52,848 bases of DNA from CAYZNE01 sp964461035. Its GTDB lineage: Archaea; Nanobdellota; Nanobdellia; Woesearchaeales; CAYZNE01. The position numbers and the translations under genes are program-made. The notes below the pieces were generated by a model. That model was given only the letters and a program-made list of their open reading frames with translations. It did not search any database and was not told the DNA's origin. Below, piece after piece: positions 46,980-52,848 of the stretch. Location: the NCBI GenBank assembly GCA_964461035.1, contig CAYWRI010000007.1, positions 1 to 52,848 on the forward strand. Reading direction: 5' to 3'. Within the stretch, counting starts at the first letter, position 1. Each line of letters begins with the position of its first letter.

Positions 46980-48311
46980 ATGGATTTAGAATTAATATTG
47001 GCTTCTGCAGATGAAAATTTAAATAAAGGTGAGCAGTTAAATGATGAAGATTATCTTGAGATTGCAATAGATTTGTTTAGTAGAGTAATAAATAAATGTA
47101 AGTCAGAAGATTCATTAGTGTATAGAGCTTATAATGGTCGTGGTTCTGCTCATGAGTTATTAAAAAAGATTCCTGAAGCTATTAATGATTTCACAGATGC
47201 GATAGAGCTTGATTCGGGAAATCCAGAAGCGTATATTAATCGTGGTAATGTATATAGGTGTATATCCGGATCATTAAATGACGCTGTTGATGATTTTACA
47301 AATGCAATAGGGCTTGACCCAGAACATTCAGTGGCTTATAGTTATCGTGGTTTAGTGTTTAGTTTATTAAAAAGATTTCCTGAAGCCCTTGTTGATTTAA
47401 CGAAGGCAATAGAGCTTGACCCAAAAAATTCGGTTACTTATAATAATCGTGGTTCTGTTTATAATTCATTAGAAAGATTTCCTGAAGCCCTTGTTGATTT
47501 AAATAAAGCAATAGAGCTTAATCCAAAAAGTTCAGCATTTTATATTAATCGTGGTTTTGTAAATAATTCATTAAAAAAATTTCTTGAATCTGTTGATGAT
47601 TTTACAAATGCAATAAACCTTAATCCAAAAAATTCAATTACTTATATTAATCGTGGTTTTGTAAATACGTTATTGAAAAGATTTCCTGAAGCTGTTGATG
47701 ATTTTACAGAAGCAATAAAACTTAAACCTGAAGATGCAATAGCTTATAGTCATCGTGGTTCTACGTTTATTACATTAGGAAAATTTCCTGAAGCTGTTGA
47801 TGATTTATCTGAGGCAATAAAACTTAATTCACAACTTTCAGTATTGTATAATGATAGAGGTTTTGTTTATACATTCATGGGAAAATTTCCTGAAGCTGTT
47901 GATGATTTATCTGAGGCAATAAAACTTAGACCTGAAGATGCAGTATCTTATAGTAATCGTGGTTTTGCATACACATTATCAGGAAAATTTGATGAAGCCG
48001 CTGTTGATTTAAATAAAGCAATAAAACTTGACTCACAATTTTTACCTGCGTATAGTAATCGTGGTAATTTGCACAGATTAAAAGGTGATAACAATTTAGC
48101 AGAAACTGATTACAGAATGGCTCTTGGAATATTTAATGAAAACACAAACATTCATACTTCAAATAGTGGTAAGTTGAGAGCAGCAATAAGGGCTGAAAGA
48201 GGATTGATTAAACTTGGTGTTGAAACAACAAATCCGATAGAAGAAACAGTGGTTCAAGAGGGTATTTTAAGTTCAGAACAATTGAATCAATTCTTTAAGT
48301 ATGACAAATAA
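46980..48311 (+). CDS. TPR-repeat protein
   Basis: This 443-residue soluble protein consists of about ten 34-residue TPR units. Each has the pattern A-Y-x-N-R-G-x2-(6)-F-P-E-A-V-x-D-(4)-A-I-x-L-x-P, for example SYSNRGFAYTLSGKFDEAAV. Units 8 and 9 share an exact stretch of DNA (GAAAATTTCCTGAAGCTGTT onward, at about 47779 and 47881, 102 bp apart), so the array is recently expanded. A non-repeat N-terminal cap (1-45) and C-terminal part (about 370-443) flank the array. It probably scaffolds protein-protein contacts; no partner is indicated. TPR proteins are common in episymbiotic archaea. Confidence 0.92.
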   Translation: MDLELILASADENLNKGEQLNDEDYLEIAIDLFSRVINKCKSEDSLVYRAYNGRGSAHELLKKIPEAINDFTDAIELDSGNPEAYINRGNVYRCISGSLNDAVDDFTNAIGLDPEHSVAYSYRGLVFSLLKRFPEALVDLTKAIELDPKNSVTYNNRGSVYNSLERFPEALVDLNKAIELNPKSSAFYINRGFVNNSLKKFLESVDDFTNAINLNPKNSITYINRGFVNTLLKRFPEAVDDFTEAIKLKPEDAIAYSHRGSTFITLGKFPEAVDDLSEAIKLNSQLSVLYNDRGFVYTFMGKFPEAVDDLSEAIKLRPEDAVSYSNRGFAYTLSGKFDEAAVDLNKAIKLDSQFLPAYSNRGNLHRLKGDNNLAETDYRMALGIFNENTNIHTSNSGKLRAAIRAERGLIKLGVETTNPIEETVVQEGILSSEQLNQFFKYDK

Positions 48312-48475
48312 TCTAAAATATTTTTTTAACATTTTCTTTCTAATATTGGTTTAAGAAATTCTGGTTTTCTTATAAAACGTAGTTTTATTGATTATGATTT
48401 ATGTTAGTAGAAATAAAAAGGAGTTGCTGCTAAAATAAGAATATTTATAAGTTTTAAAAAATATATTTACAGATA

Positions 48476-49258
48476 ATGGACAAAACAATTTCAGTAAGAA
48501 CAAGATTGGGATTCCCAACAAAAGCTTTATTTCTAAAGAATCATGCCATTTATACTAGAGAATCTCTTGATATAGCAGGTCATGAAATAATGCAAAGATG
48601 GGAGACTAACTACATGAAAAAACTTGCGTCAATTATTTGTAAAAACGGGGGGAAAGTTTTAGAACTCGGGTTTGGAATGGGAATTAGTGCACATTTTATT
48701 CAAAAATATAAATATTCTCAATCTAAGTTTCAAATAAAAAGTCATATAATTATTGAGGCACACCCTGAAGTTTGCAAGTATGCTAGAAAAATGTTTGCTA
48801 AAGAAATAAAAGTAAAGCAATTAGAATTACTTCAAGGATATTGGCAGGATGTTACAAAAAATTTGAAAAAAGAATCTTTTGATGGAATTTTATTTGATAC
48901 ATATCCTTTGACTGAAAAAGAAATTCATAAAAATCATTTTTATTCTCAAAAAAGCCAATACTATGACCTTTAGGTTGTAGATGTAGGCTTTTTTGGACGA
49001 CATCCTGTTTGTTGGATACCCCAACCTTTAGGTTGGGGAGGATGTCATTTTTTTAAAGAAGCATATAGATTATTAAAGAAAGGTGGTGTGCTGACATATT
49101 ATTCTGACGAGGCAAAGAGATTCTCCAGAGAACACTTACAGAAATTGAAGGAAGCAGGGTTTAAAAATATTAAATGGGAATCCTGTAAAGTAAATCCTCC
49201 AAAAGACAGCATGTATTGGAGGAAAAAGACAATACTGGCTCCAATAATTATCAAGTAG
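48476..49258 (+). pseudogene. GAMT-like methyltransferase interrupted by a 105-bp insertion
   Basis: Read with 48944-49048 removed, the gene gives an intact methyltransferase of about 225 residues resembling guanidinoacetate N-methyltransferase. Matches are HEIMQRWETNYMKKLA, GGKVLELGFGMGISAHFIQ (SAM motif I), FDGILFDTYPLTEKE and, across the insertion, NHFY-FFKEAYRLLKKGGVL. The downstream part (49049-49258) ends TILAPIIIK then TAG. As it stands, translation stops at TAG 48971-48973, truncating the protein to 165 residues and losing the C-terminal strand region. The inserted element is 35 codons and keeps the frame, with that single stop. Confidence 0.85.
48944..49048 (+). mobile_element. 105-bp two-hairpin palindromic element
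   Basis: This inserted sequence forms two hairpins. The first pairs AAAAAAGCC (48948-48956) with GGCTTTTTT (48986-48994), with an inner CTATGACCT/AGGTTGTAG stem. The second pairs GACATCCT (48999-49006) with AGGATGTC (49039-49046), with an inner CCCCAACCT/AGGTTGGGG stem. No target duplication is evident, and the 5' flank TTTTTAT recurs at the other copy (4639-4825). This is typical of IS200/IS605-type single-strand transposition, here without a transposase. It lies inside a coding region. Confidence 0.75.
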
Positions 49259-49284
49259 ATGACTTTTTTTATTTCTATTAAAAT

Positions 49285-49872
49285 TTAGTTCTTTTTATGG
49301 TATCTGATAATAAAAAAACAAGCAATTATTGAGCCAAATAAATTAAATAATAAATCTAATGCGTTATTGAGATAATCTCCAACTTGTTTTGTGGCTCCAA
49401 GAAATACAACTGCAGTTAATTCAATGATTTCATTAAAAGTTCCAATTCCCATTGTAATTAAAATAAGTATTAAAGAAAGTAAAATTACATTATGCTTGAT
49501 TTTTTTATCAAGATGAGGATGTACAAAACTATAAACAACATATGTTGCGACAAAACTTCCTAAAGTATGAACCATATTATCATATCTAAGAATGTTGGGT
49601 GAAATTAACCAAAGTTCATAAAGACGAGTACCTAAAATATAAATGTTACCTCCAAAAATATGCAATGCTCCAAATATTGTTAAACCTAAAATAATATTTT
49701 TGGTTAAATGTATTTTTTTATGATAAAGAACAATAACAAAGATTAACGCGGATATTATTAATGTGTAAAAAAGAAACTCGTAATTTTTATTAATTATTGC
49801 CAATATTGTAAAAATAATTAGATAACACATTGTGAACCAAAATATTAATTTCAATTCTGTTTTTTCTTGCAT
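49285..49872 (-). CDS. DUF2238-like (YjdF-type) membrane protein
   Basis: This 195-residue integral membrane protein has about six hydrophobic helices, the first at about 8-28. The segment ILRYDNMVHTLGSFVATYVV (about 93-112) and the following FNEIIELTAVVFLG...GDYLNNALDLLFNLFGSII match the conserved core of the DUF2238/YjdF family, with the RYDN..H and N-E-I-I-E motifs inside helices. Function of the family is unknown; it could be a transporter or a lipid enzyme. The gene is convergent with the methyltransferase. Confidence 0.8.
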   Translation of the reverse strand: MQEKTELKLIFWFTMCYLIIFTILAIINKNYEFLFYTLIISALIFVIVLYHKKIHLTKNIILGLTIFGALHIFGGNIYILGTRLYELWLISPNILRYDNMVHTLGSFVATYVVYSFVHPHLDKKIKHNVILLSLILILITMGIGTFNEIIELTAVVFLGATKQVGDYLNNALDLLFNLFGSIIACFFIIRYHKKN

Positions 49873-50009
49873 GTTTCTAATAAAATATTTAGAATTTATA
49901 AAAACATCGAAAATTAAAATGTTTTTATCACTTTTATATTTATTCTCGCATGATCCGGTAGCATTTGTTTATTATGGGTTATTCTAAAATATTTGAAATT
50001 GCCAAAATG

Positions 50010-50019
50010 TTTTTAAATA
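50010..50019 (+). promoter_or_regulatory. TATA box of the ROK kinase gene
   Basis: TTTTTAAATA lies 21-30 bp before the ATG at 50040. The spacing supports a leaderless transcript starting at that ATG and argues against the upstream in-frame ATGs at 49965 and 49975. Confidence 0.5.
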
Positions 50020-50039
50020 CGAACATAGAAACTTATTAT

Positions 50040-50885
50040 ATGGACGTAATTGGGATTGATATGGGTGGAACATCCATAGATATGGGATTAGTAGATAAAA
50101 ATTTAATTAAAAAAAGAATTGCTGTTCCAACTAATGCAAAAACAGGAAAAACTAAAGTATTGAAAGCGTTAACAGAGGGTATTGATAAATTATTTAATAA
50201 AAATGTTAAAGCTATTGGAATTGGAGTTCCAGGTTCTTTAAATATTATTAAAGGAAATATAATTGAATTAGTTAATATTCCTGATTTAAATGGTTTTAAT
50301 ATTAAAAAATTCTTAGAAAAAAAATACGCTGTTCCTGTTAGTGTTAATAATGATACCAATTGTTTGGCTTTAGGAGAAAAATTTTTCGGAGCAGCAAAAA
50401 AGTATGATGATGTTGTTGGAATAATTATAGGAACAGGATTTGGCGCAGGAATAATTCTTAATCAAAAACTTTTCTGTGGAAAAGATTGTGCTGCAGGAGA
50501 ATTTGGAGAAATAACTTTCAAATATAAGACTGTTGAAGATTATTGTTCTGGAAAATTTTTTAAGGGTCAAGGATATGATGGAAAAGACTTATTTGAAAAA
50601 GCAAAAAAGATGAACAAAGAAGCACTTGAAATATTCAGACAATATGGAACTCATCTTGGTGAAGCGTTATCTATGATAGTAAACTCACTTAATCCTGAAG
50701 CAATTGTTTTAGGGGGAAGTGTTGCAAACGCTAGTAGATTTTATAAAAAATCAATGATGCTTGCACTTAAAACTAATTCAAGAAAAGAATCATTTCAAAG
50801 AGTAAATATCTTTTTTTCTACGTCAAGAGAAACATCAATACTTGGTGCAAGTCTTCTTTGTAATAATAAAAACATAATTCAATAA
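50040..50885 (+). CDS. ROK-family sugar kinase, atypical
   Basis: This 281-residue ROK/hexokinase-fold protein has an ATP-binding start, VIGIDMGGTSIDMGLVD, and the conserved NDTNCLALGEKFFGAA. The second phosphate loop is IIGTGFGAGIILNQK, followed by AGEFGEITF. EAIVLGGSVA is the C-terminal adenosine motif. The ROK zinc-binding Cys cluster and its preceding His are missing: GEFGEI replaces GEFGHI, and DYCSGKFF replaces the C-x-C-x-x-x-x-C segment. Start 50040 was chosen over 49965 because the fold begins there and a TATA box fits. It probably phosphorylates a hexose or amino sugar. Confidence 0.87.
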   Translation: MDVIGIDMGGTSIDMGLVDKNLIKKRIAVPTNAKTGKTKVLKALTEGIDKLFNKNVKAIGIGVPGSLNIIKGNIIELVNIPDLNGFNIKKFLEKKYAVPVSVNNDTNCLALGEKFFGAAKKYDDVVGIIIGTGFGAGIILNQKLFCGKDCAAGEFGEITFKYKTVEDYCSGKFFKGQGYDGKDLFEKAKKMNKEALEIFRQYGTHLGEALSMIVNSLNPEAIVLGGSVANASRFYKKSMMLALKTNSRKESFQRVNIFFSTSRETSILGASLLCNNKNIIQ

Positions 50886-51340
50886 GAAATTTTATCTTTT
50901 TTAGAGATCCATTTTTTCATAAGTTCTTCAGATATGTTTTTATCTATTTGTAAAGATTTAATGGGTGATTTTTTTGTTCCATTAATAACATCATAAATGA
51001 CTTCGTCATCAAATCCGATATTTGCAGCATCTTTTCTTGTTGCACCCCAATATATTTTTTTAATTTTTGCCCAACAAATAGCTGAAAAACACATTGGACA
51101 GGGTTCACAAGTTATATACATTTCACAATCACTTAAATCAAATCGTCCGAGTTTTTTCGAAGCTTTTCTTATCACATTCATTTCTGCATGACAAGTAGCG
51201 TCCTTGCTTGAAGGAACCGAATTATATGCTTTTGCAATTACCTTTTCATCTTTTACAATAACGGCTCCAAAAGGTCCGCCCTTATTTTTTTTAACACCTT
51301 TTTCTGCTTCTTTCAAAGCAATTTCCATAAATTTATTCAT
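50879..51340 (-). CDS. guaD: Guanine deaminase-like nucleoside/base deaminase
   Basis: This 153-residue cytidine/guanine deaminase-fold enzyme has zinc motifs CHAEMNVI (H-A-E) and TCEPCPMCFSAI (P-C-x-x-C), with the catalytic Glu in HAE. The N-terminal GGPFGAVIVKDEKVI and the segment ANIGFDDEVIYDVI closely resemble bacterial guanine deaminase (GuaD), which forms xanthine and ammonia; a tRNA adenosine deaminase is less likely. Length is normal (about 155). It is convergent with the ROK gene and their stops overlap by 7 bp. It ends with a basic tail (WISKKDKISY). Confidence 0.9.
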   Translation of the reverse strand: MNKFMEIALKEAEKGVKKNKGGPFGAVIVKDEKVIAKAYNSVPSSKDATCHAEMNVIRKASKKLGRFDLSDCEMYITCEPCPMCFSAICWAKIKKIYWGATRKDAANIGFDDEVIYDVINGTKKSPIKSLQIDKNISEELMKKWISKKDKISY

Positions 51341-51395
51341 TATTCATTCACCGCGATTTCATGATATTATTTATCTTATTTAACCCGTTAACAAA

Positions 51396-51836
51396 TTATA
51401 GCTTAGTTAATCTTTCTTTTAAGATATTTTCATGTAATTCTTCTTCAGAAGATAATAATTCTAATAAGCCCTTTGCTTCAGGGTCGTCAATAGATTTTGC
51501 AAGATCGGCATAAAGCATTTTTGCTTGAATCTCTTGTTTTAATGCAAATTCAATTAATGCTTTCATATCTTTAAACTGTTCTATTGGAGGAATATTTAGT
51601 TCTTCTTTAACATCTTTTAGATTTTCAAAGTTTTCAGGAATTATTTTTCCTCTAAGTTTATTAAAATCCAATGTTTTTAATTTCTCTTCATGAATTTTTT
51701 CATATTCTGCTAATTTTTTAAGTTCTTTTTTTAACTCTTGATTATCTGCTTTTTCTGATAATTCCAAATAAAAATGATAAAAATAATTTTCTTCTTTAAT
51801 TGAATTTTCTAAAATTAATTTTAATACCTCTTGCAT
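51396..51836 (-). CDS. Rubrerythrin-like ferritin-fold protein
   Basis: This 146-residue four-helix protein has a di-iron ligand pattern: NSIKEENYFYHFY (E), AEYEKIHEEKL (E-x-x-H), a central FALKQEIQAKMLYADLA (E), and SSEEELHENILKERL (E-E-x-x-H). This matches the ferritin-like domain of rubrerythrins. The C-terminal rubredoxin Cys4 domain is absent, so it is a short-form peroxide-scavenging or iron-related protein. A loop near 60-80 separates the helix pairs. It is probably a monocistron. The role fits an anaerobe facing oxidants. Confidence 0.85.
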   Translation of the reverse strand: MQEVLKLILENSIKEENYFYHFYLELSEKADNQELKKELKKLAEYEKIHEEKLKTLDFNKLRGKIIPENFENLKDVKEELNIPPIEQFKDMKALIEFALKQEIQAKMLYADLAKSIDDPEAKGLLELLSSEEELHENILKERLTKL

Positions 51837-52108
51837 ATTTACACCTCACTTACTTTAATTAAGTTCTTTAATTAATTACACATAATTTACCAATCAAACT
51901 ACTTTAATGATTATCTTTTAAAAAAATTCCGAATTTAAACTATATTCTCAAGATTAAACATTTGGATAACTGAGAAGTTTCTGACCGAAGGGAGAAAATT
52001 TGAGCAAAATTCTGCAAGAATTTTCATTATAATTTGCGTTAAATAGTTTTTCTACAAGAAAAAAGCCGAAGCGAAGCATAGGCATAGTGTGATGCAGTTC
52101 AATGCACA

Positions 52109-52745
52109 CTAGAATTTCATTAATTTTATTTTGCTTGCAAGAATTTCTGCAAGTTTAATATGGCTTTCTTTAGTCATATGAACTCCATCAGAGCCAACTC
52201 CCAATTGGCTTGCATCAACAAATTCACAATTATTTGTTTTGGCGATCTTTGAGTAAATTTTATTTAATAGTCTTGATTTTTCAGCTCCGTTCAAATATTT
52301 TGGAGATGCAATTTGGTCATCAATTATTGGAGGGGCAATTATCAATAATTTTGGATAAGTATTTTTATCTTGTGATTTAGTTTTTAGTATTATTTTTGCA
52401 TAATGTTCATCCAACATATTTCCTATATCTTCGGGTGAATTATGGAATTCTTCTTTCAATTCAGTTGTTCCAAGCATGAGAATCACCAAATCCAAAGGAT
52501 CATGAGAGTATAGACAAGGAATCAGATATGTATTTCCATTTCTACCTTCTTTATTTGGTCTTTGATATACTGAAATTAAAGTTCTGGCATATAATCCTTC
52601 TTCAATAATCTCATAATTGTCTCCCAATAATTTTTGTAGTAATTTTGGAAATCTAATATCTTCAGAAAACCGTTTAAACTTTGTTCCAGGAATACACCCC
52701 CCAAGTATTTGAATCGCCAAAACATAGTATTCTTTTTTTGTCCAT
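52109..52745 (-). pseudogene. SGNH (GDSL) hydrolase, frameshifted at a six-G run
   Basis: In one frame, ATG 52745 gives MDKKRILCFGDSNTWG, the SGNH block I with the catalytic Ser of GDS. The remaining about 200 residues continue in a second frame starting CIPGTKFKRFSEDIRFPKLL and including VILMLGTTELK (block III) and SDGVHMTKESH (the D-x-x-H dyad). The frames meet at a run of six C on the plus strand (52697-52702, G6 on the coding strand). Five G would give a continuous esterase. It is therefore a frameshifted gene, a phase-variable gene or an assembly error. Block III has Thr-Glu instead of Asn-Asp. Confidence 0.8.
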
Positions 52746-52848
52746 AATATTTAAATAAAATCAATTCTTTATATTATTTTTGTTTGTGTATTGAGTAATA
52801 TATTCTTAAGCCAAAGTCACTTTCTATTTTTTTCTAAGCCCCTAAAAA

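Noticed and set aside
48971..48973. TAG read-through (for example pyrrolysine) giving an extended methyltransferase
   Set aside because: Only one in-frame TAG is seen and it falls inside an inserted element; no pyl genes are in the window and other genes use TAG as a normal stop.
50879..51340. tRNA adenosine deaminase (TadA)
   Set aside because: Overall similarity, including GFDDEVIY near the C terminus, fits guanine deaminase better.
52006..52110. Inverted repeats AAAATTCT/AGAATTTT and AGTGTG/CACACT downstream of the SGNH gene
   Set aside because: They could be terminators or chance AT-rich palindromes; no T-run or conserved neighbour supports a specific call. The rest of 51837-52108 shows nothing else.
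52576..52764. Separate 62-codon gene upstream of the SGNH hydrolase
   Set aside because: It overlaps the frameshifted SGNH start in another frame; the GDS block I frame explains the region better.

Overview
The window is a strongly AT-rich archaeal genome segment with short intergenic gaps. Archaeal markers are Alba, ribosomal protein eS17, aIF5B, diphthine synthase (DphB), Trm1, archaeal-type TyrRS, IleRS and LeuRS, AMP phosphorylase, an A-type ATP synthase operon, archaeal SRP RNA, an XPD-like helicase and a class III (pilin) signal peptide. Base composition, many short or orphan proteins, a duplicated ThyX-like protein and a possible tRNA intron suggest a DPANN archaeon, perhaps near Woesearchaeota or Pacearchaeota. 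That placement is inference. The sequence is a scaffold: one 100-N gap is flanked by an exact 55-bp duplication, so the gap is probably an unmerged contig overlap.

Layout. 1-4.6 kb: tRNA-Arg(UCG) with a D-loop insertion, alba and rps17e, a HIT protein, orphan genes and AMP phosphorylase. 4.6-7.9 kb: a hairpin element, a Ca2+/cation antiporter, and a PIG-L deacetylase overlapping a GT4 glycosyltransferase. 7.9-16.1 kb: a complete A-type ATP synthase operon on the minus strand in the order H-I-K-E-C-F-A-B-D, ending in a previously uncalled 49-residue membrane peptide. The proteolipid carries Na+-type ligand residues. 16.3-19.6 kb: a 532-residue double ThyX-like protein, SRP RNA (minus strand), a 175-bp inverted-repeat element with target duplication, and tyrS. 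19.6-33.4 kb: a 792-residue orphan, a HAD phosphatase, aIF5B, IleRS, Trm1, a Nudix hydrolase, DphB and a FabH-like ketoacyl synthase. 33.4-41.6 kb: an XPD-like helicase, a frameshifted small gene, a decayed fragment of a LUD-domain gene next to the intact gene, a winged-helix regulator and LeuRS.

41.8-46.2 kb is the metabolic highlight: a pilin-like gene followed by a HydC-HydB-HydA operon encoding a trimeric NAD(H)-linked [FeFe] hydrogenase with every H-cluster motif present. This enzyme class is rare in archaea. With the predicted Na+-coupled ATP synthase and no respiratory genes here, it fits a fermentative, H2-evolving or H2-cycling lifestyle.

46.2-52.8 kb: an RG/SR-repeat zinc-ribbon protein, a TPR protein, a GAMT-like methyltransferase split by an in-frame 105-bp palindromic insertion, a DUF2238-like membrane protein, a ROK kinase, a guanine-deaminase-like enzyme, a rubrerythrin-like protein and an SGNH hydrolase frameshifted at a six-G run. 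The insertion in the methyltransferase is related to the element at 4.64-4.83 kb, which defines a family of short hairpin elements in this genome.
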